The notes below the pieces were generated by a model. It was not told the DNA's origin and did no database searches. It saw only the letters and a list, made by a program, of their open reading frames with translations. A program made the position numbers and the translations under genes. From PFJX01 sp031426815 (lineage in GTDB: Bacteria > Pseudomonadota > Gammaproteobacteria > Burkholderiales > Thiobacillaceae), in contig JASJPG010000078.1 of assembly GCA_031426815.1 (NCBI GenBank), positions 1 to 44,012 on the forward strand: DNA of 44,012 nt, in the 5' to 3' direction. This document shows, one piece after another, positions 33,835 through 42,735 of this stretch (positions are counted from its first letter, which is position 1; each line of letters starts with the position of its first letter).

Positions 33835-34899
33835 TCAGTCGACCAGATGGGCCATGTGCGGATTTGCGTCCTGGAAACTGGCGCGGATGATCCGCGCATC
33901 GTCGAGGCAGGCGACAAAGGCATCCACGCATTGCGGGTCGAAATGGTTGCCGGAGCCGGCGTGCAGGAAGTCCAGGGCGCGCTCGATTTCCCAGGCTTTC
34001 TTGTAGGGACGTTCCGTGGTCAGTGCGTCGAATACATCAGCCACCGCGACGATGCGTCCGTATAACGGGATGTCCGCGCCCGCGATGCCGAGCGGATAGC
34101 CGCTGCCGTCGAATTTTTCATGGTGGCTGCGCGCAATCAGCGCGGCGATATCGAGCAGGCTGGATCGGCTGCCGCGCAGAATTTCCCAGCCCTTTTCTGC
34201 ATGCGTTTTCATGATGGTGAACTCGGCATCGTCGAGTTTTCCCGGTTTCAGCAGAATGTGATCGGGAATGGCGATCTTGCCGACATCGTGCATCGGCGCT
34301 GCCCGCAGTATGAGTTCCTGTTCCGCCTGCGGCAGCCCCAACTGGCGGGCGATCAGATGCGAGTAGTTGGACATACGCTGGATATGCGCGCCGGTCTCGG
34401 GGTCGCGAAACTCGGCCGCACGTGACAGGCGGGTGATCATTTCATGTTCGCGGTCGAGGATTTCGCTGGTCGCTTCCGCGACCTTTTCGGCCAGCCAGGC
34501 GGCGCGGTCGGCCAGCGCTTTCTGGCTGCGGCGCAGGGAGGCCATGTTGCGCAGGCGGGCGCTGAACTCGGCGTTGTCGATCGGCTTGGTAAGGAAGTCG
34601 TTGGCGCCGGTTTCCAACGCGGCGTAGCGGGTTTCCTTTTCATGGTCGGCGGTGATCATCAGCACCGGAATGTCGGCGTTCTCGGGGTGTTCGCGGTAGC
34701 GGCGGATGAACTCGAGGCCGTCGGGCGCCGGCATCATGTAATCGACGATGAGCAAGTCGGCGACATTGCTCAGGCACCAGGCCAGACCCGCGGCGGAATC
34801 CTGGAAGGTGATGGGTTGGTACTCGGCGCTCGCCCGTTTCACCAGGCTCTCCATGAGTTTCAGGTTCACCGGGTTGTCATCGACGATCGCGATCCGCAT
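33835..34899 (-). CDS. Response regulator with HD-GYP phosphodiesterase output
   Basis: A 354-aa protein: receiver domain (IVDDNPVN, VDYMMPAPDG with the phospho-Asp, TKPID) at 1-120, a coiled coil, and an HD-GYP domain with MHDVGKIAIPDHIL and HHEKFDGSGYP. HD-GYP proteins hydrolyse cyclic di-GMP and so favour motility. I chose the ATG at 34899 because of an AAGGAG site 6 nt upstream. It is the first gene of the five-gene signalling operon and the only output element in it. Confidence 0.93.
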   Translation of the reverse strand: MRIAIVDDNPVNLKLMESLVKRASAEYQPITFQDSAAGLAWCLSNVADLLIVDYMMPAPDGLEFIRRYREHPENADIPVLMITADHEKETRYAALETGANDFLTKPIDNAEFSARLRNMASLRRSQKALADRAAWLAEKVAEATSEILDREHEMITRLSRAAEFRDPETGAHIQRMSNYSHLIARQLGLPQAEQELILRAAPMHDVGKIAIPDHILLKPGKLDDAEFTIMKTHAEKGWEILRGSRSSLLDIAALIARSHHEKFDGSGYPLGIAGADIPLYGRIVAVADVFDALTTERPYKKAWEIERALDFLHAGSGNHFDPQCVDAFVACLDDARIIRASFQDANPHMAHLVD

Positions 34900-34978
34900 A
34901 AAGGCTCCTTGCAAAGATGCGCCTTTATCGGGCAGCGGTTTCAAAACTTGAGATACACCACGAGAAGCAGCGTAATGG

Positions 34979-36148
34979 TTACTCCTGCGCGGTTTGCCGC
35001 ATCGGCGGGCGCTTCTCGACCGAGACCATGAGCTGCATCTCGGTTTGCTCCCGCTTCAGACGCAACTGCACGACCTTGCCCGGGGGCAGGGCTGCAATCA
35101 GATTGAGCAGCGAGGACGAATCGGTGACGGGTTTGTCGCCCACGGCGAGCAGGATATCGCCGGGCCGAATGCCGGCGCGGTCGGAGGGGCCATTGCGCAG
35201 GACGCCGGCAATCAGCGCACCTTCCGTCGATTTCAGTGCGAAAGATTCGGCGATCTCGGGCGTGATTTCCTGAACTTCGATGCCGACCCAGCCGCGCGTG
35301 ACGGCACCATGCGAAATGATCTCCTGCATGACCTGGCGCACGATGGAAACCGGAATCGCGAAACCAATGCCGAGATTGCCGCCGGAGCGGGAAAAGATCG
35401 CGGTGTTGACGCCAACCAGATTGCCGGCGCCGTCGACCAGGGCGCCGCCGGAGTTACCCGGATTGATCGCGGCGTCGGTCTGAATGTAGTTTTCGAACGT
35501 GTTGATGCCGAGATGGCTGCGCCCCAGTGCCGAAATGATCCCCATCGTGACGGTCTGGCCGACCCCGAACGGATTGCCGATGGCCAACACGACATCGCCG
35601 ACCCTTTGGCTCTCGCTCTTGGCAAAGGTGATGGCGGGCAAGCCCTTGCGTTTTACCTTGAGTACGGCCAGATCCGTTTCCGGATCGGTTCCGACCACTG
35701 CGGCATCCAGCGTTTTTCCGTCCGATAGCGCGACCTGAATCTCATCGGCGGCCTCGACCACATGGTGATTGGTCAGGATGAAGCCGTCTTCGCTGACGAT
35801 GACGCCGGAACCCAGGTTGGAAACGCGCTGAGGCCGATTGTCGGTGGCAAAACGATCGCCGAAGAAACGCCGAAATACCGGGTCGTCCATCAGCGGATTG
35901 CGCTGGGCGCGTACCTGCTTGCTGGTAAATACGTTCACCACCGAGGGTTGCGATTTTCCGGCCGCATCCGCATAGGTGGAGATGGGGCGGGCCGAACCGC
36001 CGTTGGCGACCTCGCGTATGGTGACGGCGGCGCCGTCGAATGGCAGTACGCCAGGCGCCAGGCGATCGAAGGCAAACAGCGCTGCCGCAAGCACGGTGAG
36101 GGCGGCGACAAATTGCGCAAACATGAGCCAAATCTTGTGCATGGACAT
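34979..36148 (-). CDS. DegS/AlgW-type periplasmic serine protease (one PDZ domain)
   Basis: A 389-aa HtrA-family protease with an N-terminal membrane anchor (about 8-27), a trypsin-like domain with the triad His in TNHHVVEAADE, Asp in DPETDLAVLKV and Ser in NPGNSGGALVD, and one PDZ domain at the C-terminus. A single PDZ plus an uncleaved anchor fits DegS/AlgW, which starts the sigma-E envelope stress cascade, rather than two-PDZ DegP/DegQ. The ATG at 36142 is an alternative start. Confidence 0.92.
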   Translation of the reverse strand: MSMHKIWLMFAQFVAALTVLAAALFAFDRLAPGVLPFDGAAVTIREVANGGSARPISTYADAAGKSQPSVVNVFTSKQVRAQRNPLMDDPVFRRFFGDRFATDNRPQRVSNLGSGVIVSEDGFILTNHHVVEAADEIQVALSDGKTLDAAVVGTDPETDLAVLKVKRKGLPAITFAKSESQRVGDVVLAIGNPFGVGQTVTMGIISALGRSHLGINTFENYIQTDAAINPGNSGGALVDGAGNLVGVNTAIFSRSGGNLGIGFAIPVSIVRQVMQEIISHGAVTRGWVGIEVQEITPEIAESFALKSTEGALIAGVLRNGPSDRAGIRPGDILLAVGDKPVTDSSSLLNLIAALPPGKVVQLRLKREQTEMQLMVSVEKRPPMRQTAQE

Positions 36149-36353
36149 TCAAAAAAGGCCGGATCGAGACCGTTGAATTCTAGCTCAGGCGGTTAATCCA
36201 CCTGCCAGGCTTTAAGTCCGACGGCTTTTGTCTGTAAAATGCCGGCTTTTGTAAGTTTGGCTAAGTTGTGTATTCGACCGGAATGTCCGATTTGGCTGGC
36301 GTGTGCCGCATAGGCAAGTACATGAATCTACTCTCATAGGCAGGACAGATGTT
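36149..36353. other. Divergent region between the DegS-like gene and petA
   Basis: This 205-bp region must hold promoters for both directions. TTGTAA followed 16 nt later by TATTCG (about 36250-36277) could be a weak sigma-70 promoter for petABC, but the match is poor. No FNR-type palindrome is visible. Confidence 0.35.
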
Positions 36354-36953
36354 ATGAGCAACTTGAGCGTTGACACTTCCAAACGCCGATTTTTGGTGAC
36401 GATGACTTCGGCACTGGGCGGTGTGGCTGCCATCGGCGTAGCTTCCCCCTTTGTCATGAGCATGTTGCCAAGCGCACGCGCCAAGGCCGCAGGGGCTCCC
36501 ATCGAGATCGATCTGACCAAGGTGGAGCCGGGTATGCAACTTCGCGAGGAATGGCGTGGCAAACCACTCTGGGTAGTCCATCGGACCAAGGAAATGCTGG
36601 ATCTGCTTAACCGGCACGACGACAAGCTGACCGATGCCGCATCGGAAAATACCAACCAGCAACCGGACTACTGCAAAAATCCGACGCGTTCGATCAAGCC
36701 GCAATATCTGATCGTGATCGGCCTTTGCACCCATCTGGGCTGTTCGCCTTCCTATCGCAGTGAAGTTGCTCCCGCAGACCTCGGGCCGGATTGGGTCGGG
36801 GGTTGGTTCTGTCCTTGTCACGGCTCCAGGTTCGATCTTGCGGCGCGTGTTTTCAACGGTTCTCCGGCTCCGACCAATCTGGTTATTCCGCCCCATAAGT
36901 ACCTGTCCGATACCCGGGTGCTGATTGGCGAAGACCAGGGCGCAGCCGCCTGA
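36354..36953 (+). CDS. petA: Rieske iron-sulfur subunit of cytochrome bc1
   Basis: A 199-aa protein with a Tat-type signal-anchor (KRRFLVTMTSALGG) that stays as the membrane helix. The 2Fe-2S ligands are in CTHLGC and CPCHGS. It takes electrons from quinol in the bc1 complex and passes them to cytochrome c1. I chose the ATG at 36354 since the frame's earlier ATG at 36303 lacks a ribosome binding site and would bury the signal. Confidence 0.96.
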   Translation: MSNLSVDTSKRRFLVTMTSALGGVAAIGVASPFVMSMLPSARAKAAGAPIEIDLTKVEPGMQLREEWRGKPLWVVHRTKEMLDLLNRHDDKLTDAASENTNQQPDYCKNPTRSIKPQYLIVIGLCTHLGCSPSYRSEVAPADLGPDWVGGWFCPCHGSRFDLAARVFNGSPAPTNLVIPPHKYLSDTRVLIGEDQGAAA

Positions 36954-36974
36954 TAGCGACGGGAGACTTAAGCA

Positions 36975-38198
36975 ATGCAAAAGCTACTGAATTGGGTCGA
37001 TGAGCGTTTCCCGCTCACCGCCTCCTACAAAGCCCATCTGTCCGAGTATTTCGCGCCGAAGAATTTCAATTTCTGGTATTTCTTCGGATCGCTGGCACTG
37101 ATGGTTCTGGTCGTGCAGATCGTCTCTGGCATCTTCCTGACCATGCATTACAAACCGGACGCGGCCCTGGCCTTCGCTTCCGTCGAGTACATCATGCGCG
37201 ATGTGGATTACGGCTGGATGATTCGCTACATCCACTCCACCGGCGCTTCCATGTTCTTCGTGGTGGTTTATCTGCACATGTTCCGTGGCGTGATCTACGG
37301 TTCCTACCGGCAACCGCGCGAACTGATCTGGACCTTCGGCGTAATCATCTATCTGGTGCTGATGGGCGAAGCCTTCATGGGCTACCTGCTGCCCTGGGGC
37401 CAGATGTCTTACTGGGGCGCCCAGGTGATCATCAACCTGTTCGCTGCCGTGCCGTTCATCGGCAACGATCTGTCCGAGTGGATTCGCGGCGACTACGTGA
37501 TCGGCGATGCGACCCTGAACCGCTTCTTCGCCTTCCATGTCATCGCGTTGCCGCTGGTGCTGCTGGGCCTGGTGGCGGCCCACCTGGTGGCGCTGCATGA
37601 AGTCGGCTCGAACAACCCGGACGGCGTCGAAATCAAGAAGCTGAAAGGTGAAGACGGCCATCCGCTCGACGGCATTCCGTTCCATCCGTATTACACGGTG
37701 AAGGATATCCTGGGGGTCGTGGTGTTCCTGATGGTGTTCACCGTCATCGTGTTCTTCGCCCCGGAAATGGGCGGCTATTTCCTGGAAGCCAATAACTTCA
37801 TCCCGGCCGACTCCCTGAAGACGCCTGAGCACATCGCGCCGGTCTGGTACTTCACGCCTTACTACGCGATTCTGCGCGCCATTCCGCCGATCTTCGGTTC
37901 CCAGTTCCCGGGTGTGGCGGCAATGGGCATTGCCGTGTTGATCTTCTTCGCGCTGCCATGGCTGGATAAATCACCGGTCAAGTCGATTCGCTATCGCGGC
38001 CCGAAGTTCAAGATCGCCCTGACCTTGTTCGTGCTCGCCTTCATCGGCCTCGGAATACTCGGTGTTCTGCCTGTCACGCCGCTCTACACCTTGATTTCGC
38101 AAATATTGTCGGCGGTGTATTTCGCGTTCTTCCTGCTGATGCCTTGGTACACCAGGAATGATTCGACCAAGCCGGTTCCGGAAAGGGTGACCCAATGA
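36975..38198 (+). CDS. petB: Cytochrome b subunit of the bc1 complex
   Basis: A 407-aa integral membrane protein with about eight helices and haem b ligand histidines in HSTGASMFFVVVYLHMFRG and FHVIALPLVLLGLVAAHLVALH. The quinol-oxidation site motif, PEWY in many species, reads PVWY here (APVWYFTPYYAILRAIPP), a form I recall from other beta- and gammaproteobacteria. It starts 21 nt after petA and overlaps petC by 4 nt. Confidence 0.97.
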   Translation: MQKLLNWVDERFPLTASYKAHLSEYFAPKNFNFWYFFGSLALMVLVVQIVSGIFLTMHYKPDAALAFASVEYIMRDVDYGWMIRYIHSTGASMFFVVVYLHMFRGVIYGSYRQPRELIWTFGVIIYLVLMGEAFMGYLLPWGQMSYWGAQVIINLFAAVPFIGNDLSEWIRGDYVIGDATLNRFFAFHVIALPLVLLGLVAAHLVALHEVGSNNPDGVEIKKLKGEDGHPLDGIPFHPYYTVKDILGVVVFLMVFTVIVFFAPEMGGYFLEANNFIPADSLKTPEHIAPVWYFTPYYAILRAIPPIFGSQFPGVAAMGIAVLIFFALPWLDKSPVKSIRYRGPKFKIALTLFVLAFIGLGILGVLPVTPLYTLISQILSAVYFAFFLLMPWYTRNDSTKPVPERVTQ

Positions 38199-38926
38199 AA
38201 AAGTTGTTCTTCTTGCTCCTGGCCCTGCCGACTGCGGCCATGGCTTCCGGCGCTGCCATCCATCTGGATCATGCGCCGGTCAATCTGCACAATCAGGAAT
38301 CCCTGCAGCGCGGTGCGCGCGTGTTCGTGAATTACTGCCTGAACTGTCATAGCGCCGGTTACATGCGTTACAACCGCATGCAGGACATCGGCCTGAGCGA
38401 GGCGCAGATCAAGGACAACCTGCTTTACGCTGCCGCGAAGCCGGGTGAAACCATGCAGGTGTCCATGCGCACGGCCGATGCCAAGGCCTGGTTCGGTGCG
38501 CCGCCGCCCGATTTGACTGTAATTACCCGCTCACGCGGCGCCGATTGGGTCTATACATATCTTCGGAGTTTCTATCGCGACGACACCCGTCCGACCGGTT
38601 GGAACAACACGGTATTTGACAAGGTCGGCATGCCCCATGTGATGCAGGAACTGCAAGGCCAACTGGCTGCGGTATATCGCACCGAAAAGACCGAAGACGG
38701 CAAGGAGCATCATGTCGTCGATCACCTGGAACTGGTCAAACCCGGCAAACTCACTCAAGCGGAATACGATGCTTTGGTGGGTGATCTGACCAACTATCTG
38801 AGCTGGATGGGAGAACCCGCCAAGGGTGATCGCATGCAGATCGGACTCGCCGTACTCCTGTTTCTCGGCGTATTTTATGTAGTCGCCTTCTACCTCAAGA
38901 AGGAATTCTGGAAGGACGTGCATTGA
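38195..38926 (+). CDS. petC: Cytochrome c1 subunit of the bc1 complex
   Basis: A 243-aa protein with a Sec signal peptide (about 1-18), a haem c motif CLNCH near residue 48, the sixth-ligand Met region (GMPHVMQELQG) and a C-terminal membrane anchor (about 212-235, LAVLLFLGVFYVVAFYL). It passes electrons from Rieske to soluble cytochrome c. The start overlaps petB (ATGA). Confidence 0.97.
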   Translation: MKKLFFLLLALPTAAMASGAAIHLDHAPVNLHNQESLQRGARVFVNYCLNCHSAGYMRYNRMQDIGLSEAQIKDNLLYAAAKPGETMQVSMRTADAKAWFGAPPPDLTVITRSRGADWVYTYLRSFYRDDTRPTGWNNTVFDKVGMPHVMQELQGQLAAVYRTEKTEDGKEHHVVDHLELVKPGKLTQAEYDALVGDLTNYLSWMGEPAKGDRMQIGLAVLLFLGVFYVVAFYLKKEFWKDVH

Positions 38927-38943
38927 GCACGCGGTAACTCATC

Positions 38944-39543
38944 ATGATGATTCTCTATTCAGGCACCGCCTGCCCCTTTAGCCAGCGCTGCCGCATTGTC
39001 CTTTACGAAAAGGGCATGGACTTCGAGATCAAGGACATCGATCCGACGGAAAAAGCGGATGAAATCGCTGCGATGAATCCGTACAGCCAGCTTCCCATAC
39101 TGGTCGAACGGGAATTGACGCTGTACGAATCCAACATCATCAACGAATACATCGACGAGCGTTTCCCGCATCCGCAACTGATGCCGGCCGATCCGGTCAT
39201 GCGTGCGCGTGCGCGTTTGTTCCTGCACAACTTCGAGCGCGATCTTTTCTCGCACTTGAACGACATCGTCAACGGAACGCCGAAGGCCGCGGAAAAGGCG
39301 CGCATCATCGTGCGCGACAATCTGACTCAGATTGCGCCTATCTTCAACAAGCAGAAGTACATGCTGGGCGACGATTACTCCATGCTCGATGTCGCCATCG
39401 CGCCGTTGCTGTGGCGTCTCGATCACTACGGCATCCAGTTGCCCAAGCAGGCCACACCGTTGCTCAAATACGCCGAGCGACTTTTCACCCGGCCTGCGTT
39501 CATCGAAGCGTTGACGCCGATCGAAAAGGCCATGCGCAAGTGA
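38944..39543 (+). CDS. sspA: SspA, stringent starvation protein A (GST-fold)
   Basis: A 199-aa glutathione-transferase-fold protein without the catalytic residues expected for GST activity. TACPFSQRCRIVLYEKGMDFE and NPYSQLPILVERELTLYESNII are typical of SspA, which binds RNA polymerase in stress and starvation. It follows petC by 17 nt; the petABC-sspA-sspB order is common in beta- and gammaproteobacteria. Confidence 0.94.
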   Translation: MMILYSGTACPFSQRCRIVLYEKGMDFEIKDIDPTEKADEIAAMNPYSQLPILVERELTLYESNIINEYIDERFPHPQLMPADPVMRARARLFLHNFERDLFSHLNDIVNGTPKAAEKARIIVRDNLTQIAPIFNKQKYMLGDDYSMLDVAIAPLLWRLDHYGIQLPKQATPLLKYAERLFTRPAFIEALTPIEKAMRK

Positions 39544-39553
39544 GTTTTTGCCA

Positions 39554-39985
39554 GTGAGCGCACTTTCGCAACAGCCCTACTTTCTCCGCGCCCTCTATGA
39601 GTGGTGCGTGGATAGCGGGCATACGCCCTATCTGACCGTGCGGGTCGATAAGCAGACCCGAGTGCCGCAAGCCTACGTCAAGGATGGGCAGATCGTGCTG
39701 AATGTGGGTCCAAGCGCCGTGCGCAATATGCACATGGATAACGAGTGGGTCACCTTTTCTGCCCGGTTTGGCGGCATGTCGCATTCGATCGAAGTTCCGG
39801 TCGGCAATGTCGTTGCAATTTATGCGCGCGAGACGGGCGAAGGCATGGCGTTCGAAGGTCTTGGCCAGGCGATGGAGCAGGATGTTGCCGCTCCGGACGA
39901 AAGCCAGGATTCCGGTCTGCAAAGCGAACAGGGCGATGCGCCGCAACCGCCGCGAGGCAGGCCGCAGCTCACCGTAGTGAAGTAG
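39554..39985 (+). CDS. sspB: SspB, ClpXP specificity adaptor
   Basis: A 143-aa protein. The N-terminal domain (SQQPYFLRALYEWCVDSGHTPYL, then NVGPSAVRNMHMDNEWVTFSARFGG) binds ssrA-tagged proteins. A flexible acidic linker follows, and the C-terminal tail RGRPQLTVVK is the ClpX-docking motif. The likely start is the GTG at 39554; a TTG at 39548 is in frame. Confidence 0.93.
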   Translation: MSALSQQPYFLRALYEWCVDSGHTPYLTVRVDKQTRVPQAYVKDGQIVLNVGPSAVRNMHMDNEWVTFSARFGGMSHSIEVPVGNVVAIYARETGEGMAFEGLGQAMEQDVAAPDESQDSGLQSEQGDAPQPPRGRPQLTVVK

Positions 39986-40017
39986 TGTTGTTCATTTTTG
40001 TTGAACGCGTTCGTATT

Positions 40018-40093
40018 GCCGACATAGCTCAGTTGGTAGAGCAACCGCCTTGTAAGCGGTAGGTCCCCAGTTCGAATCCGGGTGTCGGCACCA
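40018..40093 (+). tRNA. tRNA-Thr (anticodon TGT), CCA encoded
   Basis: A 76-nt cloverleaf. The acceptor arms GCCGACA and TGTCGGC pair perfectly, the D arm is AGCTCAGTTGGTAGAGC-like, the anticodon stem-loop CCGCC-TTGTAAG-CGG gives anticodon TGT, the T loop is GTTCGAATC, and the 3' end is ACCA. It follows sspB by 32 nt. Confidence 0.97.
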
Positions 40094-40102
40094 GATAACT
40101 TG

Positions 40103-40133
40103 AAAAAGCCAGGTATCCAAGACCTGGCTTTTT
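40103..40133 (+). terminator. Rho-independent terminator after tRNA-Thr
   Basis: AAAAAGCCAGGT (40103-40114), a 7-nt loop, then ACCTGGCTTTTT (40122-40133). It is a perfect 12-bp stem with an A/T-flanked T tract and ends the sspB/tRNA transcript. The matching A run would also allow weak activity on the other strand. Confidence 0.95.
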
Positions 40134-40193
40134 CATTTGCAGCGGCGGTTCCGTGAACCGCCCGCTATTAGCGAACCTCTTGTGGCAGTTGTC

Positions 40194-40661
40194 ATGCGAC
40201 GTTTGATCTTCCCGTTTTTCAATGCCATTGCCGCCGGCATGCTGCTGATTGGCGCTGCCTGGGCGGATCTGGATAGTGGCATTTCCGCATACGCCAGCGG
40301 TGATTTTGACGCTGCAGCACGGGAGTTCGCCGTGCTTGCCGGGAAAGGGGACATGGAGGGGCAATATTATCTGGGCCTGCTTTACGAGGAGGGCCAGGGA
40401 TTGCCAAAATCGTACGACGAGGCGGTGGCGCACTATGCCCAGGCGGCAAAACAGGGGTATCTGGACGCCTATTTTGCCTTGGGCGAAATTTATCTCAGCC
40501 GTTTTGCCCCGCAAAAGGATCGGATATCCGCTTATATCTGGCTGGAAATGGCTGCCAAACATGGCCATCCCCGCGGACGCGACGAGTTCGAACGCAACAA
40601 GCAGGCGATGACCTCCGAAGAAATTGCGCAAGCAGCCAAGCGGTCCATTGCTGATCGCTGA
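40194..40661 (+). CDS. Secreted Sel1-repeat (TPR-like) protein
   Basis: A 155-aa protein with a signal peptide (MRRLIFPFFNAIAAGMLLIGAAWA) and about three Sel1-like repeats (GDMEGQYYLGLLYEEGQGLPKSYDEA, then AAKQGYLDAYFALGEIYLS, then AYIWLEMAAKHGHP). Such proteins scaffold periplasmic interactions. I chose the ATG at 40194 because it starts directly at the signal peptide; an upstream ATG at 40137 would begin in the terminator region. Confidence 0.85.
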   Translation: MRRLIFPFFNAIAAGMLLIGAAWADLDSGISAYASGDFDAAAREFAVLAGKGDMEGQYYLGLLYEEGQGLPKSYDEAVAHYAQAAKQGYLDAYFALGEIYLSRFAPQKDRISAYIWLEMAAKHGHPRGRDEFERNKQAMTSEEIAQAAKRSIADR

Positions 40662-40678
40662 ACATTATTAACGTCGCC

Positions 40679-41074
40679 ATGTCCCGCTCAGCAGAAAACA
40701 TGCCGTGTCCCTGTGGCTCCGGTGTCGCATTGCAAGCGTGTTGCCAACGCTATCTCGCCGGCATTGCCTGGCCCGATTCCGCGGCAGCGCTGATGCGTTC
40801 GCGCTACACGGCTTATGTGCTGGAAGACGCGGCATACCTGCTCGCCACCTGGCACCCGGATACCCGGCCGCCCAGCATGCATTTCGATCACGCGGAGCGA
40901 CCGAAATGGCTGGGTTTGTCGATCAAACGCCGGATCGACGTTGATGCATGCAATGCATTGGTGGAATTTGTCGCCCGTTACAAAATCAACGGCCGCGCGT
41001 TCCGCTTGCATGAAACCAGCCGTTTCGAACGCATCGATGGACGCTGGTTCTATCGCGACGGCGAAATCGATTAA
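40679..41074 (+). CDS. YchJ-like SEC-C motif protein (UPF0225)
   Basis: A 131-aa protein. The N-terminal SEC-C zinc motif reads CPCGSGVALQACCQRY, followed by the YchJ-typical LMRSRYTAYVLEDAAYLLATWHP and a C-terminal NTF2-like part ending SRFERIDGRWFYRDGEI. The function of the family is not established. It starts 17 nt after the Sel1 protein and is convergent with the hydrolase. Confidence 0.92.
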   Translation: MSRSAENMPCPCGSGVALQACCQRYLAGIAWPDSAAALMRSRYTAYVLEDAAYLLATWHPDTRPPSMHFDHAERPKWLGLSIKRRIDVDACNALVEFVARYKINGRAFRLHETSRFERIDGRWFYRDGEID

Positions 41075-41081
41075 TGCCGGT

Positions 41082-41870
41082 TCATTTGCATTGTGCCGTG
41101 GCGATCCAGCGGTCGAGCCAGGTTTTTGCGCTCTGCCGGGCATGGCGTGTGGCGATTTTTTCTTCCGGCGTCTGATCGGCGCGGAAATCGAAGGCACGGC
41201 GGGCCATCGGGTAGACCTGGTACTCGACCGGAATGCCGCGTTCCCACAACGCGTAAAAAGCGCGGCCGCCATTGATGCGGCGCAATTCGAAATCCTGCTC
41301 GCCGATCAGAAACAGCATCGGCGTGTTGATCTGCATGATTTCCGGGGCAATGCGGAACAACTGGTCCGGTTCCGGCGCATTGGGGTTTTGCATGTGGCCG
41401 TAATAGCTGACGATGGCCGCAACATCCTTGCCGCGCTTGGCGGCCAGGCGAATCGCGTAGTAGGGGCCGCGCGACAGTGCGACGATGCCGACCGGTGTTT
41501 TGCAGGCTTCCGGCAGGGCCATCAGATAATCGAGGCCGGCTTCGACATCGAGTTCGGTCGCCGGATTGTGTTCCGCCGGCCAGCGTTCGATCATGCGGCC
41601 GCTTTGCCATTCGGGAGCGACGACGAGAAAGCCTTGCTGCGCGAGTTCGCTGATATGGCGGCGTTCGTTTTCGTCGTAACCGCGTTTGGCATGGATGAAC
41701 AGCACTGGCGGAAACGGGCCTTTTCCCGCCGGCACGGCGACTTCCGCGGGCACGTCGACATCGCCCGCCTTGAGGGTGACGCTGCGAATCTCGATGGGAT
41801 CGGCCAGGCTGAGCGTCGAGATTCCAGCCAGATTCAACAGCAGCGCGCAGATCAGAACATGGCGTCGCAT
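41082..41870 (-). CDS. Exported dienelactone-hydrolase-like protein lacking the catalytic His
   Basis: A 262-aa alpha/beta-hydrolase-fold protein with a signal peptide (about 1-23). The nucleophile region is ALSRGPYY (Ser133, where dienelactone hydrolases have Cys), and the acid is Asp193 in GEQDFEL. The position of the catalytic His, usually YPGAGHAF, reads YPMARRAF (Arg225). It may therefore be inactive, or use another base. The ATG at 41870 has GGAG 7 nt upstream. Confidence 0.85.
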   Translation of the reverse strand: MRRHVLICALLLNLAGISTLSLADPIEIRSVTLKAGDVDVPAEVAVPAGKGPFPPVLFIHAKRGYDENERRHISELAQQGFLVVAPEWQSGRMIERWPAEHNPATELDVEAGLDYLMALPEACKTPVGIVALSRGPYYAIRLAAKRGKDVAAIVSYYGHMQNPNAPEPDQLFRIAPEIMQINTPMLFLIGEQDFELRRINGGRAFYALWERGIPVEYQVYPMARRAFDFRADQTPEEKIATRHARQSAKTWLDRWIATAQCK

Positions 41871-41949
41871 GGACAAGCTCCTGCATATTTGGGAAGCCGA
41901 GCATAGCGGGTCCGCGTGAACCTGCGAATGAGGACTTTATACTGCTGCC

Positions 41950-42735
41950 ATGAAGGTCGGAATTTCACCAGACGAGGTGGGGCAGCGCGTGGGTAAACGC
42001 ATGGCCGGATGGCTGCGCGAACCGATTGCACAGGGTTTGCTGATTTCGCTCGCACTGCATCTCGCCATCGCCGAGCTTTTCCAGCCTGCACCGGGATCCA
42101 GCGTTCGCCACACGGTGGTCATCAATGCGCGCTTGCAACCGGCGAGCCCGGCAGTGGTCGCCGAAGCCGCAGTGGCGGTCCAATCCCACCTGCCCGAGGC
42201 GTTGCTGACGGCGAGCACACCTTCGCCGGCGCCGCCGATTCCGCAATTGCCGGCGCCGGTCACGGAAAGCGTTGTGGCGCCGAACCTCCCACCGCCGAGC
42301 CCTTCGCCGTCTGTGGCGTCGGCGCCGGTCGCCACTACCGCGACTGCCGAGGTGGCGCCTGCCGCCAAGTCCGCCGAGCCGTCACGCAGTGGGCCGCAGG
42401 CCATCGGTTTGCCGAGTTTGCCGCTCGGCATCGATACCACTTGGTATTTGGCGCGCCAGGTCGACGTTCACCCAAAGGCGATCGGTCTCATCGAGCCGGC
42501 TTATCCGGAGGAGGCCAAGCAACGTGAAATCGAGGGCACGCTCAAACTGATGTTGAAGATCGACGATCTGGGGCGCGTGCAATCGGCCGAGGTGGTCGAA
42601 GCAACGCCACCGGGTGTATTCGACGAAGCCGCCTTGGCGGCATTTCGCAATGCCCATTTCCGGCCGGCGCTGAAAGAGGGCCGTCCGGTGCGTTATCAGG
42701 CTTACATGCGGGTGGAATTCAAACTCAAGGATTAG
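41950..42735 (+). CDS. TonB-like energy transducer
   Basis: A 261-aa protein with an N-terminal membrane helix (about 27-45, IAQGLLISLALHLAIAELF), a long Pro/Ala-rich periplasmic spacer (about 60-150) and a C-terminal TonB domain (EPAYPEEAKQREIEGTLKLML, then FDEAALAAFRNAHFRPA). It would pass proton-motive energy to outer-membrane receptors. No exbB or exbD is adjacent. Its stop lies 11 nt inside the convergent mltA end. Confidence 0.88.
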   Translation: MKVGISPDEVGQRVGKRMAGWLREPIAQGLLISLALHLAIAELFQPAPGSSVRHTVVINARLQPASPAVVAEAAVAVQSHLPEALLTASTPSPAPPIPQLPAPVTESVVAPNLPPPSPSPSVASAPVATTATAEVAPAAKSAEPSRSGPQAIGLPSLPLGIDTTWYLARQVDVHPKAIGLIEPAYPEEAKQREIEGTLKLMLKIDDLGRVQSAEVVEATPPGVFDEAALAAFRNAHFRPALKEGRPVRYQAYMRVEFKLKD

